Part shown: positions 45,930 through 58,212 of the stretch, one piece after another | How the letters are laid out: the number at the start of each line of letters is the position of its first letter | Position numbering within the stretch: position 1 is the first letter of the stretch | DNA from: Puccinellia tenuiflora | Lineage: Eukaryota; Streptophyta; Magnoliopsida; Poales; Poaceae | Assembly: GCA_012064385.1 (NCBI GenBank) | Contig: QRDG01000628.1 | Location: 278,716 to 342,715, forward strand | Direction of reading: 5' to 3' | DNA: 64,000 nt | Position numbers and translations under genes: made by a program | The notes under the pieces: model-generated | What the model was told of the DNA's origin: nothing | What the model saw: only the letters and a program-made list of their open reading frames with translations | Database searches by the model: none

Positions 45930-46900
45930 CCTATATCCGGAGAATCTGGTGGATGATAATTGTATCCGATCAATATAGTAGTTGGACTGGCGAACCTGGC
46001 GGGTGTATTTGAAAAATCCGGCGACTGCGTCCGAACAATATGGAAGCTGATCCAGAAAACCTGACGTGTGCATTCGAAAAATCTGGACTATGTGGTAGCT
46101 GATCCAGAAAACTAGGCAGGTGCATTCAAAAAATCCGGCGACTGTGTTCGAAATATCTGGTAGGTGATCTAGAGAACTAGGCGGGTGCATTCGAAAAATC
46201 CGGCGACTGTGTTCGGACAATGTGGTAGCTAATGCTGAGAACTTGGCGGGTGCATTAGAAAAATCTGGCGGCTATGCCCGCACAATATGGTAGCTGATGC
46301 AGAAAACTTGGCAGGTGCATTCGAGAAATCTTGTAGTTGTATACGAACAATGTACTAGCCGAACCGTAGAACCTGGAAGGTGCATTCAAAAAATCTGACG
46401 GTTGTGCCCGAATAGTGTGGTAGCTGACACAGAGAACTTGGCGGGTGCATTCGAAAATCTGTTAAGTGTATATGAACAATATAGTAGCTGAACCGTAGAA
46501 CCTAGCAAGTGCATTCGAAAAATCTGGCGGCTATGCCCGAACAATGTGGTAGTTGATGCAAAAAACTTGGCGGGTGCATTCGAGAAATCTTGTAGTTGTA
46601 TCCGAACAATGTAGTACCAGAACCGTAGAACCTGGCATGTGCATTCAAAAAATCTGGCAGCTGCGCCCGAACAATATGGTAGCTAAACCGAAGAACCTGA
46701 CAGGTGCATTTGACAAATATATTATTGTGTCCGAACAATAAAGTAGCTAAACTAGAGAACCTGGCGGGTTTATTCAAAAAAATCTGACGACTGTGTCCGA
46801 ACAATGTGATAGCTGAACCGAAAAAACTGACCGGTGCATTCAAAATCTGGTAGGCTAGTTTATTATAATCTGGTAGGCTAGTTTTAAGAATCTGGTAGCT
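45930..46900. repeat. Minisatellite with unit of about 65 bp
   Basis: The unit starts GGTGCATTCGAAAAATCTGG and continues with a GTGTCCGAACAATGTGGTAG block and AGAACCTGGCGG. GTGCATT-like unit starts fall near 46067, 46110 (short unit), 46186, 46248, 46313, 46380, 46445, 46510, 46574, 46638, 46703 and 46835, a spacing mostly of 62-67. Two unit types alternate (TGTATCCGAACAAT.. with AACCGTAGAACC, and TGCCCGAACAAT.. with GATGCAGAAAAC), so a two-unit higher-order repeat exists. All frames across it are periodic by-products. Confidence 0.85.
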
Positions 46901-48137
46901 ATGGACGGAAAAAAAAGTTGTCAAAACATGGCAACATGGGATCTAGTTTTGAAGATCTCGTCACGACTAAGCTAACGGTGAAAGCGGATTTTCAATCGGA
47001 TTAACCGTTTGAGAGATAAAACTTTTTTTAATTTAATCGTCAAAGAGAATCTAGCTGATGTCACCCGTGACGTCACTGCATGCATGCATGGGAAAAATCC
47101 GCCGCACTGGGCTAGTTTTGTGCGGCGCCGCTGGTTAGTCCCGTCCTTTTTTGTATGGTTGTGGAATACATTATTGGCTACATATGTGATTTTTTTTCAA
47201 TATTTTTTAAAACTTATAAATATTTTTTTGAATTTTTAAATGGACAGGATTATTGGAGCTAATATTCTTAGATGTTCTTTTAAGATTACCAAAATAAGGC
47301 AGCACATGAAAACCATTGATTTTGTCGAACTTGGTCACCAGCTTTAGTTCTAGGCATATGACAAAACAAAAGCGTAATAGCCTAAAATTCTCCACTAGCA
47401 TTCGCGAAAAAAAAAAGAGTATTTCCTTGCAGCTCTTAGCATGCTATGGTGTCTTAATTAACCGCACAAAAAATAGTAAGATCACTACAACCAAAGAGTA
47501 GATGCTTTCATTCCAATAACATGTGTGCCATAGCCCATAGCAGAAAATGTCTCTTAATAGTTAAGCTGCAGGAACAACATATAGAAAGGTATTTATGTTT
47601 TTGGTGGTAGAATGGGAATTTGTTTAGGAGCAAACAAATTGCAGGAATGGCCACATCATCCCATGTGCGGAACAATGACACAGAAGTTCAACAAGTAGTA
47701 GTGGTGCCAGTGCCATCTCAAAAAGAAAGGAAAAAGTAGTACTATAGCAGTAGAGCCTTCGGGCAGCTTTGCCTCAACACTATGCTGACTGCCAGAGTTA
47801 CAGTTCGCTGTGGTAAACGTAACTTACGAGTTTAAACCGAGAATATTACAATGTTTTTATTTTCTGCGTCCCAACATTATTTTCGATTTCTGCGGCGCCG
47901 ACAAACAGAATGAGCGGAATTGTTCAGAGCGATCCTACTAGGATTATTGGACAGGAATACAACCCACAGCCATCTAATTTATCCAGATTTACATCCGCGT
48001 GCACAGGGGTGTACACGCCTGACTGATACTTACATGAATCTGTGAGCTACAAAAAAGAAGAAAAGAAACCAACCCTACAACTGAAGCTGGGCAGAGCTAC
48101 AAAGAAATCAAGAGAACTAACTGTTACAGGTTCCTTT
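46901..48137. other. Intergenic and 3' flank of the SPOC gene
   Basis: 46930-47200 resembles the end of a Triticeae DNA transposon (GAAGATCTCGTCACGACTAA, and GTGCGGCGCCGC). 47800-48137 is probably 3' UTR of the minus-strand SPOC gene. No other gene seen. Confidence 0.4.
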
Positions 48138-51100
48138 CTATCTTGGTCTCCAGGGCATGCCGCCTACATTTCCAGTTTCGGTGCTGTAACCTTGGGCGTT
48201 GTTACTGTTAGGCATTGTTACAGCATACTGGGGTACTGGAACAGCGGAGCCAGCGGCCTGCGCCGGCCACCAAGCATTCGGCTGCTGCTGCTGCCAAGTT
48301 TGTGAAGGCTGAAGCTGCTGCTGGAGGTAAGCCTGGGAAATGATGGGGTTATTGCTGGGCATTTGCTGCTGTTGGTTCACTACAAGATTTGGGTGGCTGT
48401 ATTGCTGTTGCTGATGCTGGTAGTGATGGATTTGCTGGATGGGCGGCAGTGGTGGTGGTGGAGGAAGCGTTGGCTGGGGCGGGGTGGGTGTCAGTGGTGG
48501 CTGCCTACCATGCTGGATGGGATTCCATTCTGGTATATCGTCGTCGTCGTCATCCCAGCGACGCGATTCAACGGACGATCTTTTACCATACTTCTGAACC
48601 AACTCCCTCATTTGCTCTACTGGACGAGCAGGCACATGCTGCCGGCCCTTGAAGGCACGTGTCGTTACATTAGCACCAGGGTTTGACGAGTTAACAAAAT
48701 TAAATTCGGGAAGATCATCTTCGTCCCTGCTGGCAACAACACCAGGCCCAAAGCCAGGGGGCACATCATCGTTTACATCCTCTTCCTCCTGGTGGTGGTG
48801 ACGCTGATTGGGAAAACCTGGCGGCGCACCATGGGAGTTCGGGGGCACAGACGACCTGCGGACCGAAGTAGAACCAGTAACCTGTGGAGTCCTTAGGATC
48901 GACTGCCTCTTGGAACCATCGTGCCTTTGATGGGAATGTACCCTGGGAACGCTGGGTCTCCGCCAGACGATGATTCCGATGATCGACGTTGCTGCCACAG
49001 CGAGACCATCCAGGTGCTCCTTTGGCAAGTGCCGGGAGAGAATCTCCACAGTTTTCCCTTGAGGAGGGCACAGGTACAGCTCTAGCCCATCTGCAGGCTC
49101 AGCTAATCCCACTCTCTCATCTGCAATATATGAATCAATTGTCTACAAAAGAAAGAGCCAATTTAGTAAAAATGATTCTTCAAAGTCCTGCTAAGCTCCT
49201 GATGGGCAATGTGACTTAGAAAAGGAACCTGTGAAAGATGCTGGCGGCCACTCTCCAGAGAACCCTCCTTCCACAACAGCTCCGTAACCTAAAAAGTTGT
49301 AGAAGGTAGTTAAAACATATGGAGTGGATACTCAAAAGACAGAGAACAGAGAAATACATGCAGACCACAGGACACATGATTTAACTATATGCATGTAGAC
49401 ACAAACCAGTATTAGGAAGGCATACATTACTATTTACAGTTCTTAGGCTATCTAGTTCAGTTGGGTCTGGGGGATGATGACAATGATACACCCTAATGCA
49501 TAATACCCCTAGACCCTAAGCACAATAACAATTACCAGTCACCAGATAGCTTGAGAAGTATATCAAGTGACAAGTGCACCTATGCGATTAAACTGTGGGT
49601 TTCTTAAGCACTTGCTATGAAATTTTCTGGGCACCAGCATAAAAGTAGCAACACATATGCATATGTTCCTGCCTCTAAACATCAGAGGATCCAAACATTT
49701 TGAATATCTCAAAAAACTTGAGAGATACCAGTCTCGACGAAGATCAGGGGCGTGTATATATATATATATCTGTTCAGCAAAATCAGGTAAGGGAGAGGGA
49801 AATGGAAGTACTAGTAATCTAGTATAGTAGTATTACTTTCTGAAAAATTACCAGTTTAGGACGCATCTGAAAGTAGAAACTTTAAAAGAATTTTATGCAT
49901 TCATAAAAACAGGGGGTATATACACAACTATTCAGCAAACTCATGAGCGCAATTACAACATGGTGAGTCAGCAACCATCCACAATACAATAGAAACGAGC
50001 CAGTATGGTGTCAAGCATATAAAGCTGATCCAAATGTGTATGGTTCAACCATAATCATTCCAGTAAGAACATAATGGAAAGAAACAAATTATGCATTCGA
50101 AATAGAATTACCATTATAGCACGGCTCCTAGATTTGGGAAGTTGTTCGAGAAATTCCTGAAAAGCACTAAGTTTAACTCTCCCCTTGATCTCAATTAAGC
50201 TACGCCATTCTTTCCCAGATGGCTTTTCACCACTGTACAAGAAAATTTGAAGAAATGTCAGAACTGATACAGATATGAAGTGCAGAATCAAGTCAAGCAT
50301 AGCGAAACAGCAGTCCATATTCATTTGTTTAGGAGCAAGCATTCACAATTATCATCTTATCCGCTGGCTGTGTGCAATAGCCAATTTAACTTCACACGTG
50401 AGACGGTGAGAGGCCAAGCAATCGGTGTCCCCTTAACTGTACTAGCAAGTAGCCCAGTTTGTTAATGGACGAAACCCTTGTTTGCTAATGCTATTATACG
50501 CTAGTGTTACAATAGCTACTTTGCTAGTGACCAGATTCGCTCCAGTTTTGAGTGTTGGCTTTCTAACAACAGCCTATGTTAGTTGATGTGGCAGGAAAGG
50601 TGTAGGTTCTCAGGTAAAGCCCCAGTCTACATAGGTATTGCTAAAATGCTGTTGTTGGCTCAGCTCCCAAAAAAAACTTGATTTCAAGTCTTCTTAGGGT
50701 GGAGGTAAGGGAGGTATGCCCTCTACAGGTACCTTGAGGCTATGTTATTTGAATGAAGATTTCCTTGCTAATATTCCATGGTTGACTTACAACCTCTAAA
50801 GCTGGTCAGTCATCCTTGCTCACTGCGTGCAAGGTGGGTGACCCCAAGGATCTTGTCACCGAGAAATAAGGTATTGGTGTAGTAATTATCCCATGTCACT
50901 AACATATATTACCTTAGTGAGTTTCCAACCGTGTCATTAGAAAACTGACGGTGCATTGCATAACACAATGGCATCGGTCAAGAATGCAACATATAGAATG
51001 AGAACTACAGGTACTTAAAAGGTTTTTTTAAGAAGATAAATATAAAGAGAGAGTGTGCTTAGATGAACATGACATGCTAAGTTGGTAACAACAGAACAAT

Positions 51101-53229
51101 TCTCCAAAGAAAGAAGCAGACGATACAAACCTTTTGAAAATGGCAACTACATTCGTGAGTGAAGATAGAGTCAGCTGAATCGCACCCTCCCATATACTCT
51201 CACGAATCATAGGGACAGTAGTTTCCATATGGTTCATAGTCAAAACAGGATTTGAGGTGTTAGCAGCAGCTGGTTCTTTGGGCTCGGTTTTCTCAGGGGA
51301 GGATTTGATTATCTGTCCATCGCATGGCACATCAGGAACCAACTTTGAACCAACTTCAGGTTTGGGTGATTCTGACTTGGACTCGGATTTACCCTGTAAA
51401 GATGGCACGTCAGATTCAGATCCGGTCTTCTTTTGTGCAGGGAGTTTTTCTTCTGTCTCGGGAAGTTTCTCAGATTCCAAGGTGGAGCTAGGTTCATCAG
51501 AATCACTGAGATCTTTTTGCGGTGTCCCAACTGATAAATTTTCAAAAGGTGGCTCAGAATCTAAGCCCAGCATGAATTCATCTAAAGAAGGAATCGGTGG
51601 AAGATTCTCTGTGTCTTTTAAGTCATCCACCATAAGTTCATCAATAAGATCTGCTTTCTCATTTTCAATATATTCCACATCGCCCGATGAATCATTGTCA
51701 CCTGTCCCACCATCCTCATCTTGTGACATACCATCAGAACCCTTGTCCTTACCTTCTACACCAGCTTTATCATCTATACTAGTTTCATCATTAGTTTTTC
51801 TCTCATCTTCAACAGCTTTTGATGGAACATGAGACAGAACATTACCCCCAAGCTCAACCTCCACTGAAATATCATCAGTTTCTTCTATTTCAACTTGGAA
51901 CTCTCCTTTGTGTGTTTTCCTCACTAAACGTCTAACGTCAACTTCCGTGTCAGGAAGGACAACCATTTTTTCATGTTCTTCAGCTTTAGCCAACCGCCAC
52001 TCTGATAGCTCTTTGGAAGCAAGTTCATCCGCATTCATTGCACAAAGGCGTTCAGGTGCAATATCTCCAGATATGACCCTCACCCTTAACTCAGGGTTGC
52101 CTTTATCTTTTAGATTAAATAGAAGAGATCTACCTCTCTCCTTGTACTTCTTGTTTACTCCACCAAACAGTTTGAAGAGCTCATCTTCAATTCTAATTGC
52201 CAAATTTTCAGCCTTCGGGATAGTGATACCCTTATCCGCTGCTGCCTCATCTACAGACTTTATTCTTTTTGCTTCCGACTCTGTCAAAGAGTCTGTAACC
52301 CCAGGCTCAATATCACAAGTCCTGTCCCTTTTTAAATTAGGTTCTGTCATAGGTTCGGATATCCCAACATCAAAATCAGAAACCCAACAAAGGCCATGAC
52401 CTTGCAAAAGTTCATCTGTGACAACCATACTTTGACCTAATACTTCATCTTCTGAAGAAAGGTGAGTTAGTTGTGGCTGCATAGCCTCATCTGTGATTGT
52501 GATCATGTCCGATACCAAGCCACTGCCCAACTTCTCAATCTCATCTTTCACACCATCAGCATTGTCTGCCTCTGAATTGGTTGTGCTCGCATCTTTGGAT
52601 GTGGTCGACACTAGGTCATGCACTTCATCTCCCTCCACCTTCTTCTTTTGGTCTGCTGGCCCATCAGACTGCAGGTTTTCAGCAGATTGTTTCTTATCCT
52701 GCTGGTCAGAATCCATCATCAATGCAGCAGAAAGTGACTCCCTGAACTTCGATCTCACAGATTCAAACTGCTGAGGCTGAACCTTTGATGGTGGCTCCTT
52801 TTGTGCAGGACGCTTAGTAGATAATGTAGATTTCAGCATTTGAACTTTTGGAGAAGCAACGGTATGTTGAAGTTTCTTTCCTGCAGTAGATGGCGACAGC
52901 TGGGATCCGATCATCGCTGGCAAAGAAGTTTGGACATTCAGCACCTGCTGAGGTGGCCTCAATGATACTCTGCTCATAGATTGCACTCCCAAAGGATGTG
53001 GAGTCTCTGGCCTGGAAGCACCAACTTGGGCAGCTTGTTGACTCATAGGGACAATATAATACGAACTGACTGGTACCGAAGCTCCCATCGAGAACATTGG
53101 CTGTGCACTCCAGCCAGCAGAAGGGGGTGGATAGAACACGGCGGGATACCCAGCCTGAGTAGATTGGATATTTGAAGAGGTAAGTGCTTGAGATCCCATG
53201 GGTTCCTGGCCTTGCTTTGATAACTCCAT
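48138..53229 (-). CDS. TFIIS central-domain and SPOC-domain protein (BYE1-like), 1094 aa
   Basis: Exons on the minus strand are 53229-51131, 50232-50112, 49288-49229 and 49142-48138, all GT-AG, 3285 bases in frame. The start is the ATG at 53229 (MELSKQGQEP). Domains: a Pro/Gln/Ser-rich N terminus (1-150); the TFIIS central domain, here split by an acidic insert (KVQPQQFESVRSKFRESL near 160, then AIRIEDELFKLFGGVNKKY and LRVRVISGDIAPERLCAMNA near 345-415); an acidic Ser-rich linker; the SPOC domain from IRESIWEGAIQLTL across the short exons (SAFQEFLEQLPKSRSRAIM, VTELLWKEGSLESG) to IIGIIVWRRP; and a Pro/Gln-rich tail (QQQQ runs) ending GGMPWRPR. By family it should bind elongating RNA polymerase II and act as a nuclear transcription regulator, like yeast Bye1 and its Arabidopsis TFIIS/SPOC relatives. 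No PHD finger is present. A MULE lies in its promoter region. Confidence 0.88.
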
Positions 53230-54400
53230 TGCGCAGACTCTTTTCAAAGCTCCAGGATATATCTAAACCTAAGAATGCGAGTAGTCAGTTGATCTCGTTC
53301 CAGAAGAAAACAAATAGTCGGTTGATGAAGCTTAGCGCGTAAAATAATGATGACTTTTTGCACTAATTCGCAACTCAAGTGTGGCCTACGAGTACATGAT
53401 GCGACCAATTGCACAAGACCGATGCTGGCATACAACAAATCGAATACGCAAGACCTGTGTTCTATGACAGACCAAACGTGATGTTCTACTCTCCATGTTC
53501 TTTGGAAAGATAAAAAACACAATACTAATATATTTCGCCATGAGCTGCACGCTTGGAAATATAATTCAAATTGTTCGTCTTCAATTACTCTTCAAGTCTC
53601 TTTCTCTACAAACTAGAAAGCCCGCGCTATGCAGTTCCATTCGAGACGACTGATCCCAGGGTGCAGGGGTTAGGTTTTGTTTTGTATAAATAGTGCTGCT
53701 TTCATCAAACGAACAGCTAGAGAAGAAATTGTTCGCCATTCATATTAGCAAAGTGGAAAGGAATTTGGCAACCTTCAAATGAAATTCACATCTACTATCA
53801 AGATAAAAAAAATCAGTCCTAATAACAGGGACTGGTGTTGTTTTACATGAAAAACACACGGTACGTTCTGTGTATGTAAATCACAAGCACACACACATAG
53901 CCTATAAACCACGTTGCACATGCGAGGAACAGATCACGCACGCTTCAACCGACACCGAATCGACGAGTCCCCGCAGCTAGTATCGTGGCAAGGGTGGTCA
54001 GCAGATGCAGAAACGGTTTTAGGGTTCAATCTATCTGTACCTCGGGGTTGAGTAGTGCGCGGAAGAGGGGGGATCCGCCGATGACGTGATCGCCGGTCGG
54101 CCGACCGGACTGCCCGCCCTTTCCTTCTTCCTCGCCGGGACTCCTTCACGCCCCCTCGCCGTGGTCTTCTTCTGGCGAACCGTAGCAGGCCGCGCCGCTA
54201 GATTCGCACCACGCCGCCGGGACCGGCAGGAGCGGGAGGGGGGAAGGGGAGAGGACGGAGACGGATATGCCGGTGCGGCGGAGGGAGGGGGGGTTGGGAT
54301 CGCTGGCTGCGGTGCGCCGCCGCCACTGCGTGCGGTGCGGCGGAGAGGGGGAGAGAGAGGAAGAGGAGATGAGGTGGGAGGGTGGGGTTAGGAGAGACGA
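53230..54400 (-). promoter_or_regulatory. 5' UTR with leader intron and promoter of the SPOC gene
   Basis: On the minus strand a donor CCCCGAG|GTACAG (54040) and an acceptor ATTCTTAG (53269) define a likely leader intron of 772 bases (53269-54040). The leader exon lies upstream of 54041 in GC-rich DNA with CT runs (54200-54390), typical of grass promoters. A G-box core CACGTG occurs at 54410. The MULE target duplication containing CCAAT begins at 54491. The exact transcription start is not determined. Confidence 0.5.
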
Positions 54401-54638
54401 CCCGTATCAATCACGTGAGGAGCAGCTGCCGCTGCCGCATCCTCGGCTCGGTTTGCTTGGTTGCGTTGCGTCACTCTGTCCACGTCTTTGGAGCCAATCG
54501 AGAAAATTGCACATAACACCAAGGTTTGGTGCAAAAGTTGCACAGAACACAGAAATCAAACCTGTTTTGCAGCTCACCCCAGTTTTTAGACTAATACGTT
54601 GCAGCTAGCCCAAATAGTTGGTTTTGGGCCTTAACAGC

Positions 54639-54802
54639 TACTCCCTCCGTTCCATAATATAAGCCTTTTTAGCATTTCTCTTTCCATCCGTATCTGGACA
54701 TGTTTTAGTGCAAGATTCATTTGAACCTTACACTAAAACATGTCTAGATACGGATGGAAAGAGAAATGCTAAAAAGGCTTACATTATGTAACGGAGGTAG
54801 TA
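54639..54802. mobile_element. Stowaway MITE nested in the left TIR of the MULE
   Basis: A 160-bp element (54641-54800) starts CTCCCTCCGTTCCATAATAT and ends with the complement, flanked by TA at 54639-54640 and 54801-54802. The two arms are inverted copies over about 70 bases with only a few mismatches, so the transcript would fold into a near-perfect hairpin. It splits the MULE TIR, so it inserted after the MULE acquired that TIR. Confidence 0.92.
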
Positions 54803-54979
54803 CCTAACATGTGGGCCGAGTACTTTGTACCGTATACCTCCAGCAAAATACATCCGGTCAAGAAAAAAAAAACCAATACATCACGGACTTGTCCCTACGA
54901 GAGAAGAACGAGTCAAACATCAGGGGAGAACAGAACGAGTCGTGAGTCGTTCTTCCCCACTCGAGCGGACAGGGGCGAG

Positions 54980-56766
54980 ATGAGAGCCGGCGGCGGCGGC
55001 GGCGCTCGCGCCGGCGCTGGCGACGGCGGCAGTGGAGGGCCGGCGGCGGCAGTGGAAAAGGGCGCAAAGGCAGCGGCGGCAGTGGAGGGCGCGGCGGGGC
55101 AGGTGCCGCCCGGAGATGAAGGAGTCGACGGCGGCGGCTGCACGCCGGCATTGAGGACGACAGATTACGACGGCCTCGTCTCGTTCAACGGGTATTTTCT
55201 CTGCAATTTATGAATTTTACGTCTATTAGATATTGTTTGCTAGGGTTTACCCAAGGCGGAAGAACCCTAGGTTGCCCCCTCCCTCCCTCCCCTAATTTTG
55301 GGTTCTGATCCACGTATAAGTGCAATTAATTTCCTTATTTTGTGATGTGGTGTTGTCAGTTGCAAGAATTCTTACATGATTGTGTAATGTGATGAGAGAA
55401 ATCATGCAGATTGGAGGAGATATTTAATTTCAGGATGCACATGAATTGTAGCTTATTTGTACGCATTATTTGTTTATTTTTCGAGTTGTTGCTGTGTGGC
55501 TTCACGAATGGTTCAATTAGTAGAAACTGAAACTTTGTTATACAATTGTGCAGGTTGGAGTTCTTTATGGATTTGCAGTCAGGCCATGTTCTGGACACCC
55601 AACAAAGTATGAATCAGCCATGGGGATGTGCAGTTTATGGTCAAGAAAGCCAAGTGGAGGGCAACATGGAGTGGCAGCACACGGAAGGAGATGCAGACAA
55701 GGAGGAATATGCTAATTTCTCTTGCGAAGATGAAGAAGGCGAGTCTGACAATTATGACGACTTCCTTGTACGCTGTGAAGGTGACAGTGATGTTGAGGAT
55801 TGTTTCCCAACACAAATCCAAGAAGCTATTGTAGATGAAGCAAGATCTAAAGAAGAAATGCAGAAGGAAAATAGAGTTAATGATGCCAAGTATAAGGCAG
55901 AGATGACACGGGCAGCAAAGAGAAGAGCAATAGAAGGAGTGGTAGAGGCTCATGGCTACACATTTAGTGACCAAGATAGTGATATATCCTGTACCAGGAC
56001 CACATGACTGGGTTAGAACCGATACACTAGACATAGAACCTCCTCATTTTGCAACCAAACCTGGGAGGAAAAAGAAAAGAGAAGGCCAAGTGCAGGTGAA
56101 GGTCAAGATGGAAGTGGCAAAGTTGCCACTATTACTTGCTCAAATTGTAAGCTAAAAGAACACAGATACACCACTTGTAGCCAACCTCTAAAGCCTCACC
56201 TCGCAATTAGGAAGGCAGGGCATAAGGTAATTATATTTTCACCAAACATTATGTCTCATTTTACTGTTGTGTTGCATTATGTTGAAGATCATAATGCTAT
56301 CTTATTGTTTCAGAGCAATCGAACTCGGCCTGATGCAACTACAGAGCCGACGCCTCCACCGTATGCATCTGCACCTACAGCGCCGACGCCTCCACCACAT
56401 GCATCTGCACCTATAGCGCCGACGCCTCCACCACATGCATCAGCACCAACAGCGCCGACGCCTCCATCGTATGCATCAGCACCTACATGCACACCTACAG
56501 CAGCTGGAGCACCACCACGCCACCATCCAAGAGAACATGCACCACCATCACGCCATGCTACAGAACCTGCACCACCACGTCGACAACCTCCACCACATGG
56601 ACAAGCAACACGCAAGCTTCCTTCTGTTCGTGGGACAGGAACTAGAAGAGGTTGGGTCCAACCAAGGCAGAATAGCCCCAACTCCCCAAACTCTAGGTTG
56701 TATGGCTACTTCACACCAGGTCGTGACGCGCAGCAACGGGCGGAGGAAGAAATGCAAGAGCAATGA
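54980..56766 (+). pseudogene. MURA-like transposase gene, deletion derivative
   Basis: Exon 1 (54980-55191) encodes a Gly/Ala-rich start ending TTDYDGLVSFNG. Exon 2 (from 55554) encodes an acidic stretch (NFSCEDEEGESDNYDDF) and a basic helix (AAKRRAIEGVVEAHGYTF), stopping at 56007. Overlapping in another frame (about 55990-56090) is the C-terminal MURA text PVPGPHDWVRTDTLDIEPPH and KPGRKKKRE. In a third position follows the zinc knuckle CSNCKLKEHRYTTC (CX2CX4HX4C), an intron with acceptor near 56313, and a Pro-rich tail with four 12-residue repeats (TAPTPPPHASAP), ending at 56766. The catalytic core lies in the deleted interval near 55985. Frame changes at the junction make a single intact protein unlikely, though the 221-residue N-terminal product could be made. 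Confidence 0.65.
56338..56483 (+). repeat. 36-bp coding tandem repeat (four copies)
   Basis: Four 36-bp units encode TEPTPPPYASAP, TAPTPPPHASAP, IAPTPPPHASAP and TAPTPPSYASAP within the Pro-rich tail of the MURA-like gene. Confidence 0.85.
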
Positions 56767-57301
56767 GGCATTATATATGTCCTCGAATTCGTATAACATG
56801 TTGTGAGCCATGTAATGATTGCATAATCTGAAGACTCTGTATTTTGTATGTGCTAGGAGACACTTTAGTTGGAACTTGTAAACTCTCCAAAACACTAACA
56901 CTTTTGGAGTTTGTAAAAGTGCCATGAGTTGGTGCTCTCTATGATAGAGATGATTGCGTGATATCATTTTCTCCATAGTCAGATGTTACATGATGCTGTG
57001 TTGATGCTCTATCTGATATAGATGATGTTATGTTGACGCTAAAATATTTGTGCATAACCTCTTTATTTCCCACTGCTATGTTGTCTTTTTTTTTACAAAT
57101 TGACGTATAATTATGTTATACGGTATACAAATACGGGCCCATATGTCAGATACATGGTTAAAGCTCCTAAATCAACTATTTGGGCTAGCTGCAACGTATT
57201 GGACAAAGAACTGGGGTGAGCTGCAAAGAGATTTGATTTCTGTGTTCTGTGCAACTTTTGCACCAAACCTTGGTGTTATGTGCAATTTTCTCGAGCCAAT
57301 C

Positions 57302-58212
57302 ACATCGCGTGTTTCTAGGTAGGGCTCCCTTGATTTCAAATGAATTTCGATAAACTTTAGACGATTCGAAACTTTATGTCCTATACTAGGAGAGAAATTT
57401 CAAGGGAAATTCTGCCTACTCAAAGCTCTGGATACGTAGGTTTCTCTGTTTCTTTTTCTTTCTTTCTTTTGGACGTGTGTTTGTTGCTCTGGCCAACATC
57501 TTTTTTGTTCGTGCAAAAAAAAAACATCTTTTTTTGTTTCGAGACCCTCGTTGATTATATCGGGTGGTTGCTATATTAATATAGTAATCTCAAAAAAAAT
57601 ATTAATATAGCGGGCTGAAAGCCTATTTCGTGTAGCTTTCTCTTATTTTTCTTCTAAACATTGTTCACTAATCATGTAGCTTTCTGATTCTATATATAAT
57701 TTCATACACGAGATCGCTCTAATCAAGTGATTTTATATCTACGGGTTTTTGAAAAAAATTGAATTAGAGAAATCCTTAACAATGTGATTTGTTACCACCA
57801 TAAATATCGTTTTTTTCGCAAAACTCGATGTGCGCACATAGAATGTCGAGATATATGTGCCCTAATGTTTGTTCGGAATTTTGACATCTCAAAAAAATAT
57901 CCGATGATAGGCTCCTATGTTCCAAAGAGATTTCTCCGGGTTGAACCGTATAGCTAAATATTTCCGTATCTCAAGTTCGTGTTACTATTTGGCTCGGCCC
58001 GTAACGGCACGGTCGATTCGTGTTGGATTCGGAGCCGTGGACCGTGGTGCAGTGGAGTCGATGTCCATCAGTCCATGGCCACGTTTTATTCAAGCTGCGA
58101 ACCACAGCTAGCCGAGAGAGACCCTATAGTGTGCTGCTACCGTGTTGGGTCGTCCACTACTCCACGTCCGGGAAGATCGATCATCGTCGACTTCCAAGGA
58201 GCTGCTGCACAC
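57302..58212. other. Intergenic; promoter side of member D
   Basis: 57302 onward continues the sequence interrupted by the MULE. No coding signal. The last 60 bases before 58213 contain GGGAAGATCGATCATCGTCG, alike to the 5' UTR word of members A and C. Confidence 0.45.

Larger units (their letters stand above)
54491..57301 (+). mobile_element. MuDR-type MULE, internally deleted, with 9-bp target duplications
   Basis: GAGCCAATC flanks the element at 54491-54499 and 57293-57301. The body is 54500-57292. Long inverted ends begin GAGAAAATTGCACATAACAC and stay alike for about 140 bases (through GTTGCAGCTAGCCCAAATAG). Ignoring the nested Stowaway, similarity resumes to CCGTATA, giving TIRs of roughly 180 bp. 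The interior carries the N-terminal and C-terminal parts of a MURA-like gene, while the transposase DDE core and SWIM finger are absent. Without them the element is non-autonomous. Confidence 0.88.

Noticed and set aside
45690..47130. Possible MULE TIRs around the second minisatellite (AACAGAGGCGCCG and AACCAGCGGCGCCG on the minus strand)
   Set aside because: Only about 13 bases match and no target duplication was found, so an element boundary cannot be claimed.
48363..48686. Plus-strand frames over the SPOC C-terminal exon
   Set aside because: They are shadows of the Gln/Pro-rich coding exon on the minus strand.
53230..53247. Longer start for the SPOC protein beginning six codons upstream
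   Set aside because: That position is TTG, not ATG; the first ATG is at 53229.
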